DNA from: Arthrobacter silviterrae
GTDB taxonomy: Bacteria > Actinomycetota > Actinomycetes > Actinomycetales > Micrococcaceae
Assembly: GCF_011045165.1 (NCBI RefSeq)
Contig: NZ_JAAKZI010000036.1
Location: 1-35,437, forward strand
Direction: 5' to 3'
DNA length: 35,437 bases
How positions within the stretch are numbered: position 1 is the stretch's first letter; every line of letters begins with the position of its first letter. The translations under genes were made by a program, and so were the position numbers. Shown one piece after another: positions 16,359 through 24,796 of this stretch. The notes below the pieces were generated by a model. The model ran no database searches, was not told the DNA's origin, and saw only the letters and a program-made list of their open reading frames with translations.

Positions 16359-18455
16359 ATGAAACAAGCACCAAGCACGACGCCGGCACCCGCCACCGCG
16401 CCGTCCGGCACCGACATTGTGGGCCAGCTGATTGACCGCTCCAACCGCCTGGGCGCGGACAAGCGCAACACCAACTTTGCGGGCGGCAACACCTCCGCCA
16501 AGGGCACCGCCACCGATCCCGTGACAGGGGAGGATGTGGAACTGCTGTGGGTCAAGGGCTCCGGCGGGGACCTCGGAACCTTGCAGGAATCGGGCCTGGC
16601 CGTGCTGCGGCTGGAACGCCTCCGGGCACTCGTCAATACATACCCGGGCGTGGAGCGCGAGGACGAGATGGTGGCGGCCTTCGACTACTGCCTGTTCGGG
16701 TTGGGAGGTGCCGCGCCGTCGATTGACACCGCCATGCACGGCCTGGTCGACGCCTCCCACGTGGACCACCTGCACCCGGACTCCGGCATCGCGATCGCCA
16801 CGGCCGCCGACGGCGAGGCATTGACGGCGAAGATCTTCGGATCCAAGGTTGCCTGGGTGCCGTGGCGGCGCCCCGGCTTCCAGCTGGGCCTGGACATTGC
16901 TGCCATCAAGGACAACAATCCCGAGGCCGTCGGCACCATCCTGGGAGGCCACGGCATCACCGCCTGGGGCGATACGAGCGAAGAAGCCGAGGCCAACTCG
17001 CTGTGGATCATTGAAACCGCTGAAGCGTACATTCAGGCCAACGGCCGCAAGGACCCGTTCGGTGCAGGACTGCCCGGCTACGGTGCACCGCCCCAGGCCG
17101 AACGCCGCGCCAAGGCGGCAGCCCTGGCACCCGTCATCCGCGGACTCGCGTCCACGGACAAGGCCGCCGTCGGCCACTTCAGCGACGACCCCGCCGTGCT
17201 GGACTTCCTCGCCTCGGCCGAACACCCGCGCCTGGGCGCCCTGGGAACCAGCTGCCCCGACCACTTCCTGCGGACCAAGGTCAAGCCACTCATCCTGGAC
17301 CTCCCCGCGGACGCCTCCGTGGAGGACTCCATCGCGCGGCTGAAGGAACTCCACACCGCATACCGCAAGGACTACGCCGCCTACTATGACCGCAACGCGG
17401 TTTCGACGAGCTCAACCAGCGAGTGGCCCGCCATGCGCGGCGCGGACCCGGCCATCGTGCTGGTGCCGGGCGTGGGCATGTTCTCCTACGGCGCCAACAA
17501 ACAGACCGCACGGGTCGCCGGGGAGTTTTACCTCAACGCCATCAACGTCATGCGCGGCGCCGAGGCGCTGTCCAGCTACGCGCCCATTGATGAGGCGGAG
17601 AAGTTCAGGATTGAGTACTGGGCGCTGGAGGAGGCCAAGCTGGCCCGCCTGCCCAAGCCCAAGTCGCACGCCACCCGCATCGCCCTGGTGACCGGCGCGG
17701 CGTCGGGCATTGGAAAGGCCATTGCCACGCGACTGGCCGCGGAAGGCGCCTGCGTCGTCATCGCGGACCTGAACCTGGAAGCGGCCCAGGCCGTCGCGGA
17801 CGGACTGGGCGGGCCGGACACGGCCATCGGCGTGCAGGTCGACGTCACTGATGCTGCTGCGGTTGCCGCCGCCGTAGACGCGACCGTGCTGGCCTTTGGC
17901 GGGCTGGACCTGGTGGTCAACAACGCCGGTCTGTCGATATCCAAGCCGCTGCTGGAAACGACAGAAAAGGACTGGGACCTGCAGCACGACGTCATGTCCA
18001 AGGGCTCCTTCCTGGTCTCCAAGGCAGCCGCAAAGGTGCTCATCGAACAAGACATGGGCGGGGACATCATCTACATCTCCTCCAAGAACTCCGTGTTAGC
18101 CGGGCCCAACAACATCGCGTACTCCGCCACGAAGGCGGACCAGGCCCACCAGGTGCGCCTGCTCGCCGCCGAACTGGGCGAGTACGGCGTCCGCGTCAAC
18201 GGCATCAACCCCGACGGCGTGGTCCGCGGCTCCGGCATCTTCGCCGGCGGCTGGGGCGCCAAGCGTGCCGCCGTGTACGGGGTGGACGAGGAAAAGCTGG
18301 GCGAATACTACGCGCAGCGGACCCTGCTCAAGCGCGAGGTGCTGCCGGAAAACGTGGCCAACGCCGCCGCCGTGCTCACCTCCGCCGAGCTGTCCCACAC
18401 CACGGGCCTGCACATCCCCGTCGACGCCGGCGTGGCAGCAGCCTTCCTGCGATGA
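16359..18455 (+). CDS. rhaD: Bifunctional rhamnulose-1-phosphate aldolase/L-lactaldehyde dehydrogenase (class II aldolase-SDR fusion)
   Basis: This 698-aa fusion does two steps: cleavage of L-rhamnulose-1-phosphate to DHAP and L-lactaldehyde, then NAD-dependent oxidation of lactaldehyde. Residues ~1-430 are a class II aldolase/adducin domain with zinc-type histidines in DASHVDHLHPD and GGHGITAWG. Residues ~435-698 are a short-chain dehydrogenase with TGAASGIG, VNNAG, ISSKNS and the YSATK catalytic motif. The first ATG after the rhaI stop (16359) is used; ATG 16344 would overlap rhaI by 13 bases. The peptide AVSTSSTS, just after YYDRN, is encoded by a 22-base dispersed-repeat-like sequence at 17399-17420, suggesting an in-frame repeat insertion between structural elements. 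The stop overlaps rhaB. Confidence 0.9.
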   Translation: MKQAPSTTPAPATAPSGTDIVGQLIDRSNRLGADKRNTNFAGGNTSAKGTATDPVTGEDVELLWVKGSGGDLGTLQESGLAVLRLERLRALVNTYPGVEREDEMVAAFDYCLFGLGGAAPSIDTAMHGLVDASHVDHLHPDSGIAIATAADGEALTAKIFGSKVAWVPWRRPGFQLGLDIAAIKDNNPEAVGTILGGHGITAWGDTSEEAEANSLWIIETAEAYIQANGRKDPFGAGLPGYGAPPQAERRAKAAALAPVIRGLASTDKAAVGHFSDDPAVLDFLASAEHPRLGALGTSCPDHFLRTKVKPLILDLPADASVEDSIARLKELHTAYRKDYAAYYDRNAVSTSSTSEWPAMRGADPAIVLVPGVGMFSYGANKQTARVAGEFYLNAINVMRGAEALSSYAPIDEAEKFRIEYWALEEAKLARLPKPKSHATRIALVTGAASGIGKAIATRLAAEGACVVIADLNLEAAQAVADGLGGPDTAIGVQVDVTDAAAVAAAVDATVLAFGGLDLVVNNAGLSISKPLLETTEKDWDLQHDVMSKGSFLVSKAAAKVLIEQDMGGDIIYISSKNSVLAGPNNIAYSATKADQAHQVRLLAAELGEYGVRVNGINPDGVVRGSGIFAGGWGAKRAAVYGVDEEKLGEYYAQRTLLKREVLPENVANAAAVLTSAELSHTTGLHIPVDAGVAAAFLR
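17399..17420 (+). repeat. 22-bp REP-like sequence inside the aldolase-SDR gene
   Basis: The 22 bases begin GGTTTCGACGAGCTCAACC and resemble the short GGTTTCGAC(A/G)(A/G)GCTC(A/G)ACCACC elements I recall as common in Arthrobacter genomes. It reads in frame as VSTSSTS. A related copy in the opposite orientation (16 of 22 bases alike) is at 18466-18487. Confidence 0.45.
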
Positions 18456-19942
18456 CCGGGCATCCGGTGGTCGAGCCTGTCGGGACCAAAGCGGCCCGGC
18501 TGTTTGCGGCGGTCGACATCGGGGCGTCCTCCGGCCGGGTCATTGTTGGCAGGGTATCGGACACGGTGCAGCTGGACGTGGTCCACCGCTTCCCCAACGG
18601 CGTCACGGCGCGCAACGGCAACCTGTTCTGGGACTTTGACGGACTGTTGGCCGAGGTCTTCACGGGCCTGGGCAAGGCGGCGGCCCACGCGGCTGCCCTG
18701 GGCGGACCCATTGAAAGCATTGGCATTGACACCTGGGCGGTGGACTACGGCCTGGTCGACGAAGAAGGCACCATGGCCGGCCCGCCGTACAGCTACCGGG
18801 ACGGCCGGGGCGCTGTGCAGGTGGCCCGCGTCCACGGCCTGCTCGGCCCGGACCGGCTGTACGAAACCACAGGCCTGCAGCACCTGCCGTTCAACACGAT
18901 CTTCCAGTTGGCCTCCGAGCCGGATCTCACCGGCCGGCAGGCCCTCCTGATCCCGGACCTGATCGCGTTCGCCCTCACCGGCGTCCGCCGCACCGAGTCC
19001 ACCAACGCCTCCACCACGGGGCTGTTCGACGCCGTGGCAGGGGAGTGGGCCACGGAATTCATGCAGGCGCTTCACCTGCCCGCACGCCTGTTCCCGCCGC
19101 TGATTGAGCCCGGTGAAACCATCGGCACGCTCCTCCCGGCCGTCGCGGCCCTCACGGACCTCCCGCCCGGCACCAAAGTGGTGGCTGTCGGCTCGCACGA
19201 CACCGCCTCCGCTGTGGCCGCCGTTCCCGCAACGGGCCCCAACTTTGCGTACATCTCCTCCGGCACGTGGTCGCTGGTGGGTGTTGAGCTCCGCGCGCCC
19301 GTCCTGACCGAGGCCAGCCGCCGGGCCAATTTCACCAACGAACGCGGCGTGGACGGCACCATCCGGTACCTCCGAAACGTGGGTGGTCTCTGGCTGCTCA
19401 GCGAGTGCATGCGTACGTGGGCGCAGGAAGCGCACGACGCCGGGTCCCCGGCCAGTGCGGCCGGCCTCCCTGCGCTGTCCCTGGAGGAACTGCTGGCCGC
19501 GGCCGCAGCCGAACCCGCCGGCGGGCCGCTCATTGACGTGGACGCCGAGAACTTCATCGCCCCGGGTGACATGCCCAACCGCATCCGTGCCGCCGTCAAG
19601 GCAACGGGAGGGACCCTGGAGACCCGACCCGCCGCCGTCGTGCGGTGCATTCTGGACAGCCTCGCGGCAGCCTATGCTCGCACAGTGCGGGAGGCATCGG
19701 CCTTGTCCGGGCAGTCCGTGGACGTCATCCACATTGTGGGCGGCGGCTCGCAAAACAAGCTGCTGTGCCAGCTGACGGCCAATGCCACGGGACTGCCTGT
19801 CATCGCCGGCCCGGTGGAGGCGACGGCACTGGGCAACATCCTGATCCAGGCCCGGGCCGCCGGCGCCGCGCCCGCCACGCTGACGGAGCTGCGGGCCATG
19901 GTGGCCGCCAGCCATCCGGGCGTGCAGTACTTGCCCCGCTGA
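18452..19942 (+). CDS. rhaB: Rhamnulokinase (FGGY family)
   Basis: RhaB phosphorylates L-rhamnulose at C1 with ATP, supplying the aldolase. The 496-aa protein has the two-domain FGGY fold. AVDIGASSGRVIVG near the N-terminus is the phosphate-1 loop, DTWAVDYGLV and YRDGRG follow, and VAVGSHDTASAVAAVP and YISSGTWSLVGVE are the characteristic rhamnulokinase segments. HIVGGGSQNKLLCQLTA is the adenosine motif. The ATG overlaps the aldolase stop as ATGA. The first ~17 residues before FAAVDIG are partly encoded by a REP-like sequence (18466-18487) and may not be conserved. A perfect 17-bp hairpin follows the stop, ending the operon. Confidence 0.93.
   Translation: MTGHPVVEPVGTKAARLFAAVDIGASSGRVIVGRVSDTVQLDVVHRFPNGVTARNGNLFWDFDGLLAEVFTGLGKAAAHAAALGGPIESIGIDTWAVDYGLVDEEGTMAGPPYSYRDGRGAVQVARVHGLLGPDRLYETTGLQHLPFNTIFQLASEPDLTGRQALLIPDLIAFALTGVRRTESTNASTTGLFDAVAGEWATEFMQALHLPARLFPPLIEPGETIGTLLPAVAALTDLPPGTKVVAVGSHDTASAVAAVPATGPNFAYISSGTWSLVGVELRAPVLTEASRRANFTNERGVDGTIRYLRNVGGLWLLSECMRTWAQEAHDAGSPASAAGLPALSLEELLAAAAAEPAGGPLIDVDAENFIAPGDMPNRIRAAVKATGGTLETRPAAVVRCILDSLAAAYARTVREASALSGQSVDVIHIVGGGSQNKLLCQLTANATGLPVIAGPVEATALGNILIQARAAGAAPATLTELRAMVAASHPGVQYLPR
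18466..18487 (-). repeat. 22-bp REP-like sequence at the start of rhaB
   Basis: Starting GGTGGTCGAGCCTGTCGGG on the plus strand, it is the reverse-complement type of the element at 17399-17420. It encodes VVEPVGT in the N-terminal extension of rhamnulokinase, before the conserved fold begins. Confidence 0.4.
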
Positions 19943-19952
19943 GCCAAACGGC

Positions 19953-19990
19953 AATAGGGCGGGCGCCGGAATCCCGGCGCCCGCCCTATT
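19953..19990. terminator. Bidirectional terminator between rhaB and the binding-protein gene
   Basis: AATAGGGCGGGCGCCGG pairs perfectly with CCGGCGCCCGCCCTATT around the loop AATC (17-bp stem). It lies between two convergent genes, with T-rich bases at the plus-strand 3' end (TATTTG) and A-T-rich ones on the other side. It probably serves both. Confidence 0.85.
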
Positions 19991-20021
19991 TGTGGGACGG
20001 AGCCAGAACTCGAACGCTGCG

Positions 20022-21329
20022 CTACTTCGCCGCGGAGCTGATCAATCCCTCGGCTTCGGCCTTGAATTCCTTCGCAGCGACGGCGGGCGTCTTGCGGTTG
20101 AACAAGACGTCATCCACGTAGCGCAGCGAGACGTTTGCGAGCGTGCCCGTGCCCACCGGCGGGACGGCCGGCGTCCAGGAGACCTCCGGCTCGATCGCCT
20201 TCAGGAAGTCCCCGGCCGACTTGTCCGCCGGCTTGAGCAGCGGCGTGATGGCTTCCTGGAGCTTGGGGTTGGACGGGAAGCCGCGGTCGGTCAGCTGCAC
20301 TTTGGCCGCGTCGACGTCGTTCATGAGGTAGTTGATGAACTTGGCGACCTCGCCGGCATGCTTGGTCCGGGCGGACGCGGACCAGAACATGGACGGCTTG
20401 AAGTACATGGACGCTTTCGCGGCCGAGCCGGCAACACTGGGCACGCGCAGGATCTTGATGTCGTCTCCCGTGGCCTTGGCCAGCGCACCTACCTGGTTCG
20501 TCCACCACCACGACATGGCCAGCTGGCCGGTGCCAAAAAGGGTCTGCTCGACGGCTGCGGTGGCATCCTCGGAGTTCTGCGAGGCTGAAGGCCCCGCCTT
20601 GGCATCACGCTGCTTGATGAGGCGCTCGTAATACGCCTGGAGGGTGCCCTCCGTAAAGCCGAGCTTGCCGTCCGCTGTGTAGAGGTTTTCACCATTCTGG
20701 CCAAACCACACTGTCAAGGCAGCTTCCGTGCCGCCGTAGGCCGCGCCGAAACTCTTGGGCACCTTGGCGGCAACTGCGGCGGCCGTGCTGATGTAGTCGT
20801 CCCAGGTCCAGGTCGTGTCGTCCGGAATGGCCACCCGGGCTTCCTTGAAGAGGCGGGTGTTGGCCATGATGACGTACGCGTTCTGGCCGGTGCTGATCCC
20901 GAATTGCTTGCCGCCCACCTGGCCGGACTTCAGCGCTTCCGGAGTGAGGCCGCTGGTGTCGATTGCCTTTTGTCCGGCCAAGTCCAAAAGCGCACCGCGG
21001 CCGCCATATTCGGCAATGTACTGCTGGTCCATCTGAATGATGTCCGGCATGTCGTTCCCCGCAGTCTGGGTTGCCAACTTGTCCCAGTAACTGCTCCACA
21101 CCCCGGGCTCGGCACCGACCTTGATCTTGGGATTGGCCGCGGTGAAGGCAGTGATCAGCTTGTCCGTGCTGGCATTGCGCACGTCATTGCCCCACCACGT
21201 GAAACGGAGGGTGGTGGTGCCGTCTGCACTGGTGCCCGAGTTTCCCTTGCCGCAGGCACTCAGAAGGCCCAGGGCGGCAACGCCCAATGCTGCGTGCCCC
21301 AGTTGGCGGCGGCTCATGTGAATAGTCAT
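20022..21329 (-). CDS. ABC transporter sugar-binding lipoprotein (family 1 SBP), first of two paralogues
   Basis: It is an extracellular lipoprotein that captures a sugar and delivers it to an ABC permease pair. The signal peptide carries a twin-arginine-like MSRRQLGHAALG start and ends in lipobox LSAC with Cys26. The mature 410 residues show the SBP_bac_1 pattern: LRFTWWGND, ITAFTAANPKIKV, SSYWDKLATQTAGNDMPDI and TWTWDDY. It is clearly related to the binding protein at 23498-24796. ATG 21329 (435 aa) has AAGGA about ten bases upstream. It has its own promoter with a LacI-type operator at the transcription start. It is transcribed away from the permeases, and the second paralogue suggests use of the same permeases. 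Confidence 0.88.
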   Translation of the reverse strand: MTIHMSRRQLGHAALGVAALGLLSACGKGNSGTSADGTTTLRFTWWGNDVRNASTDKLITAFTAANPKIKVGAEPGVWSSYWDKLATQTAGNDMPDIIQMDQQYIAEYGGRGALLDLAGQKAIDTSGLTPEALKSGQVGGKQFGISTGQNAYVIMANTRLFKEARVAIPDDTTWTWDDYISTAAAVAAKVPKSFGAAYGGTEAALTVWFGQNGENLYTADGKLGFTEGTLQAYYERLIKQRDAKAGPSASQNSEDATAAVEQTLFGTGQLAMSWWWTNQVGALAKATGDDIKILRVPSVAGSAAKASMYFKPSMFWSASARTKHAGEVAKFINYLMNDVDAAKVQLTDRGFPSNPKLQEAITPLLKPADKSAGDFLKAIEPEVSWTPAVPPVGTGTLANVSLRYVDDVLFNRKTPAVAAKEFKAEAEGLISSAAK

Positions 21330-21377
21330 TGACCCTGCTTCCTTGCATGTTGAACTTCCGGAGGTTGGCATCAAAAC

Positions 21378-21397
21378 TGAGAAAACGCTTTCTCTGA
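21378..21397. promoter_or_regulatory. LacI-type operator of the first binding-protein gene
   Basis: TGAGAAAACGCTTTCTCTGA shares the GAGAAAACGCTTTCTC core with 4229-4248. It lies directly downstream of the minus-strand -10 and covers the expected transcription start. Confidence 0.75.
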
Positions 21398-21403
21398 AAC
21401 GTT

Positions 21404-21432
21404 ATTATTCTTCATTCCCCGGGCCGCGTCAA
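21404..21432 (-). promoter_or_regulatory. Promoter of the first binding-protein gene
   Basis: On the minus strand, TTGACG (21427-21432) and AATAAT (21404-21409) are 17 bases apart, a good primary-sigma promoter. This gene is therefore probably transcribed separately from the hydrolase genes upstream on the same strand, at least under induction. Confidence 0.6.
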
Positions 21433-21462
21433 GGGTTCGCGTGATGCAGGCCACAGGAAGTC

Positions 21463-22272
21463 TCACGGCCAGTGGTGGCCGTCCAGCCAGCGGGCACACA
21501 GCTCCGGCCAGGCGCTGGCCCCGGGCTGCTCGCCCGCCAGGCCCAGGCCGTGGCGCCCCGTGGGGAAAACGTGGAGTTCGCGCGGGATCCCGGCCCGGGC
21601 CAGGGCGCGGGCGTAGGACAGGGAATTTTCCGCCGGGACAGCGCCGTCGTCGGCCGTGTGCCACAGGAACGCAGGGGGAGTGGCACCGTCCACGGCCAGG
21701 TCAGCGGACAGGGCCTCCCTGGTGGACAGCGCCGCGTCCGGCCCCAGAAGTGCCTCGACCGAGCCGGCGTGGACGCCCCGCACCATGGAGATGACAGGAT
21801 AGGCCAGCACGGAAAGGTCCGGCCGGTCCATTGCCGCGCCGGGAGGGCCTTCGCTGCCAGCTCCCGTGGAAAGCATCGCAGCCAGGTGTCCGCCGGCGGA
21901 GAACCCGGCCACGCCTATCCGTGCCGGGTCAACACCCAGGCCGGACCCGCCTGAGCGCAGCCAGGCCAGCACAGCCCGGGCTTCCCGGAGCGGACGGGGG
22001 TGCAGCGGGCCGCCAGGATGGTCCGGGGCAACGCTGTAGTGAAGCACGACGGCGTTGATCGCCAGGGTGTTAAGCCACCGGGCCACCGGGGCCCCCTCGT
22101 GGTCGGCGTGGCGGAGGTATCCGCCGCCTGGAAGCACCATGAAGACGGGCCTGCCGGCCAGCACCGGCGGGCAAAAGGCCTCCAGCCGGGGCCGGCTTGG
22201 TTGGGCAGCGCCGGAAGGTCCCCGCTCACGCAATTCCACCCGGTTGTCCAGGATCGTGTAGTGCCGGTTCAT
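21463..22272 (-). CDS. Alpha/beta hydrolase, probable carbohydrate acetyl/feruloyl esterase
   Basis: This 269-aa serine hydrolase has the esterase/lipase-type HGGG-like oxyanion strand FMVLPGGGYLRHA (residues 44-55) and the nucleophile elbow GFSAGG (Ser125). Late motifs HTADDGAVP and GRHGLG supply the Asp and His of the triad. The small BD-FAE/acetylxylan esterase-like size and the absence of a signal peptide suggest an intracellular deacetylase or esterase acting on imported, decorated pectic sugars. ATG 22272 overlaps the preceding stop as ATGA, so translation is coupled to the second hydrolase gene. Substrate is inferred from context only. Confidence 0.8.
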   Translation of the reverse strand: MNRHYTILDNRVELRERGPSGAAQPSRPRLEAFCPPVLAGRPVFMVLPGGGYLRHADHEGAPVARWLNTLAINAVVLHYSVAPDHPGGPLHPRPLREARAVLAWLRSGGSGLGVDPARIGVAGFSAGGHLAAMLSTGAGSEGPPGAAMDRPDLSVLAYPVISMVRGVHAGSVEALLGPDAALSTREALSADLAVDGATPPAFLWHTADDGAVPAENSLSYARALARAGIPRELHVFPTGRHGLGLAGEQPGASAWPELCARWLDGHHWP

Positions 22273-23393
22273 GCCAATGCCCCAGCCAGGAAGGCCAAGG
22301 CTTCCCGCTGCATGCCGGCGCTGAATTCGTGTCCCGCGGGCCAAAAACTGCCTGTGTAGGCGCCGCCATGGAGGCCCGCCAGGATCCGGTCAGCCTCCCG
22401 CATGCCCGTCTCGGGGAAGAGAGGGTCGTCGATGCCGTACTGCACCAGGAACTTCTCCGCGCCGGCCAGTGCCGTGAGGGATGGCCAGTCGCCCAACAGG
22501 GACAGCCCAGGGGTCTGCAGCAGCCACGAATGGGCGTCCAGGTAGGCGGGGACGAGCGATTCGAAGGTGGTCATCATGGCGGTCACCACGTAGCTGCGGA
22601 TGGCGGGGGAGAGTGCGGACAGGACAAGCGCCCGCCCTCCGCCGCCCGAGAATCCCAGGCAGCCCAGCCTTTCCGGGTCCACGCCGGGCAATGCGGACAA
22701 AACGGAGAGTGCGGCCAGGTCGTCGTGGGCCGCGGTGCCGGCCAGGCTGGTGCCAAGCAATCCCGCGGCCTTGGCCACCGTTTCCTCGTGGAAGGCTGCG
22801 GCGGCGTTGTATTCCTCGGCTGGGGAGGGCTGCCTGCCTTCTTCCCGCCACTGCGCGCGGCGGCCCTCCATGGCTGCGGCCGTCCGCCAGGGCGGATCGC
22901 CAAGGTTGAAGCGGCGGCTGCCCCACCCGAAGGTGTCATGGGCCAGCACGGCAAAGCCGTCGCGGGCCAGCTCCGTGGCGAGGGCCAGGCCGCCGTACAG
23001 ATCGTGCCGGCCGGGATCAGGGGCGGACACACGCGGTTCGCATCGCCCTGGCGGGAAGTCCACCAGCCGGCTGGCGCCCGTGTACTTGTTGCCGGCATGG
23101 CAGTGCAGGGCCAGCACCCCGGGCAGCGGGCCGGTGTCGCCGGACGGTTTCACCAGCCACGCCCGTGTGGCCGGGCCGAAGCCCAACTGCCAGCCAAGCT
23201 GGGAGGTGGTGACGCCGCGGTGCGTGTCCTCCCAGTCCACCGTCACCGGCAGCTTCGGCGGGGGAGCGGGCACGCCCAGTGCGGCCGCGAGAGGGCCGGA
23301 GGCCTCGGGAACGGCTGCCGTCTGCTGGCTCCGGACATAGCCGGGCCAGTCCTCGTAACCGGGGATGGCACTGGGCCGCTGGGTTGCTTTCAT
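22269..23393 (-). CDS. Alpha/beta hydrolase, dienelactone hydrolase/acetyl-esterase-like
   Basis: The 374-aa cytoplasmic protein has a long N-terminal region (PGYEDWPGYVRS...) followed by a hydrolase core. The core contains VLALHCHAG (oxyanion strand, 93-101), HDTFGWGSRRF (152-162) and the nucleophile LGFSGGGGRA (Ser249). YGIDDPLFP and WPAGHEF give the probable catalytic Asp and His. It looks like the large alpha/beta hydrolases (DLH/AXE1-like) found beside pectin and xylan genes. ATG 23393 is used; a TTG at 23405 adds four residues. It follows the second binding-protein gene after a strong hairpin and is coupled to the next hydrolase. Acetyl or methyl ester removal from galacturonate or rhamnose oligomers is a reasonable but unproven role. 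Confidence 0.75.
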   Translation of the reverse strand: MKATQRPSAIPGYEDWPGYVRSQQTAAVPEASGPLAAALGVPAPPPKLPVTVDWEDTHRGVTTSQLGWQLGFGPATRAWLVKPSGDTGPLPGVLALHCHAGNKYTGASRLVDFPPGRCEPRVSAPDPGRHDLYGGLALATELARDGFAVLAHDTFGWGSRRFNLGDPPWRTAAAMEGRRAQWREEGRQPSPAEEYNAAAAFHEETVAKAAGLLGTSLAGTAAHDDLAALSVLSALPGVDPERLGCLGFSGGGGRALVLSALSPAIRSYVVTAMMTTFESLVPAYLDAHSWLLQTPGLSLLGDWPSLTALAGAEKFLVQYGIDDPLFPETGMREADRILAGLHGGAYTGSFWPAGHEFSAGMQREALAFLAGALA

Positions 23394-23421
23394 GGCGTCT
23401 TTCAACGATGTAATTTTTGAG

Positions 23422-23462
23422 CCAAGTGACCGGGCACCCGATTTGGGTGCCCGGTCACTTGG
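23422..23462 (-). terminator. Hairpin after the second binding-protein gene
   Basis: An 18-bp perfect stem (CCAAGTGACCGGGCACCC with its complement) around a 5-base loop lies 35 bases after the binding-protein stop and before the hydrolase genes on the same strand. There is no U-tract on the minus strand. It may act as a partial terminator or stabilise the binding-protein mRNA, giving it more product than the hydrolases. Confidence 0.75.
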
Positions 23463-23497
23463 TGCGGATGGCTACGTAGTGTACTTGCTTGCCGCGC

Positions 23498-24796
23498 CTA
23501 CTTGTCGAGGTTGAGGTTGACTTCCCCGACGAACTTTTTTGCTGCCGCTTCCGGGGTGGCCTTTTCGAACAAGACGTCAGTCATGTTGCGGTTCAGCACC
23601 TCCATCGTGGCCGAGGAGCCAGCCGGGAACGGGGTGGGCGGGGTCAGCTTCATCTCGGCAACTCGGTCCAGGTAGGCCGCTTCCTTGGTCTGGTTTGCAT
23701 TGAGGAGCGGCTTGACGGCGGCGCGGACGTCGAGGTTGGCAGGCATCCCGCGGTCGCTCTTGATCAGCTTGCCGGCGTCGGGGCTGTTGACCAGGAAGCT
23801 GAGGAACTTGGCCGTGGCCTTGGGGTATTTGGTCTTCGCGGAGATGCCGTACTCCATTGAGGAACGCAGCCAGGCCCCTCCCTTGACGGACTCGCTGGGC
23901 AGCTTGGCGATGACCAGGTCCTTGGAGGAGTAGGAATTGAGCTGGTTGCTCCAGGAGATCTTCATGGCCTGCTTGCCCTGGCCCATAAGGGTTTGTTCGG
24001 GCTGCGCGGAGACGTCCTCGACCACCTGCGAGGCGGCCGGCGAGCCGCCGGACTTTTGCAGTTCCAGGTCCATCTTCATCCAGTCGGCAACGCGTGATTC
24101 GCTGATGCCCAGCTTCTTGCCGTCCTCGGCGTAGAGCGGTTCGCCGCCCTGCCGGGCCCAGACGGCCAGGAAGGAGTCGTTCGCCATGGGGGTGGTGCCG
24201 AAGGTGCCCTTGGGGGAGCCCTTCGTGATCTTGGCCGCGATGTCCTGGTATTCGGCCCAGGTCCAGGTGTCATCGTTCGGAAGCTCCACTCCGGCCGCCT
24301 TGAAGACCGCCGGATCCAGGACCATGGACATCGAGTTGACGCCGGCTGTGATGGTGTACTGCTTGCCCTTGATCTGGCCCAGGTCCACCGTGCCCGGGGC
24401 GAACTTGGAAGTGTCAATTTCGCCCTTGACCTTTTCCAGGTCCATCAGCACGCCGCGGCTGGAGTACTCGCTCGGGTAGGAGCCGCTCATCGCCAGGATG
24501 TCCGGGGTGTCCCCGCCTGCCACCTGGGTGGCCATCTTGTCCCAGTAGGAGCTGAACTCGGTGCTTTCACCCTTGACCTTGATGCCGGGGTTGGCTGCCT
24601 CAAAGGCCTTGATGACAGCCATGGTGGTCTTGGCGCGTGCATCGTTGCCCCACCAGGCAAAGCGGATGGTGACGGGGTTGTCTGCGGTGCCTTCCTGCTC
24701 GGGGGTGTTGGCCTTGCCGCACCCTGTCAGCAGCAGCGATGCTGCCATGAGTGCCGATGTTGCCGCGATCCAGGGCTTCTTGAGTTGAAACACCAT
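23498..24796 (-). CDS. ABC transporter sugar-binding lipoprotein (family 1 SBP), second paralogue
   Basis: A Sec-type lipoprotein signal (FQLKKPWIAATSALMAASLLLTGC, Cys26) precedes a 406-residue extracellular solute-binding domain. IRFAWWGNDARAKTT, IKAFEAANPGIKV, SSYWDKMATQVAGGDTPDI and TWTWAEYQ are close to the protein at 20022-21329, so both probably bind related sugars. ATG 24796 has GAGAGG seven bases upstream. It is divergent from the permease genes across a 374-base region with four operator copies, the usual layout of an inducible sugar ABC system. A pectic saccharide such as a rhamnose-galacturonate oligomer is the likely ligand given the neighbours. Confidence 0.9.
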   Translation of the reverse strand: MVFQLKKPWIAATSALMAASLLLTGCGKANTPEQEGTADNPVTIRFAWWGNDARAKTTMAVIKAFEAANPGIKVKGESTEFSSYWDKMATQVAGGDTPDILAMSGSYPSEYSSRGVLMDLEKVKGEIDTSKFAPGTVDLGQIKGKQYTITAGVNSMSMVLDPAVFKAAGVELPNDDTWTWAEYQDIAAKITKGSPKGTFGTTPMANDSFLAVWARQGGEPLYAEDGKKLGISESRVADWMKMDLELQKSGGSPAASQVVEDVSAQPEQTLMGQGKQAMKISWSNQLNSYSSKDLVIAKLPSESVKGGAWLRSSMEYGISAKTKYPKATAKFLSFLVNSPDAGKLIKSDRGMPANLDVRAAVKPLLNANQTKEAAYLDRVAEMKLTPPTPFPAGSSATMEVLNRNMTDVLFEKATPEAAAKKFVGEVNLNLDK

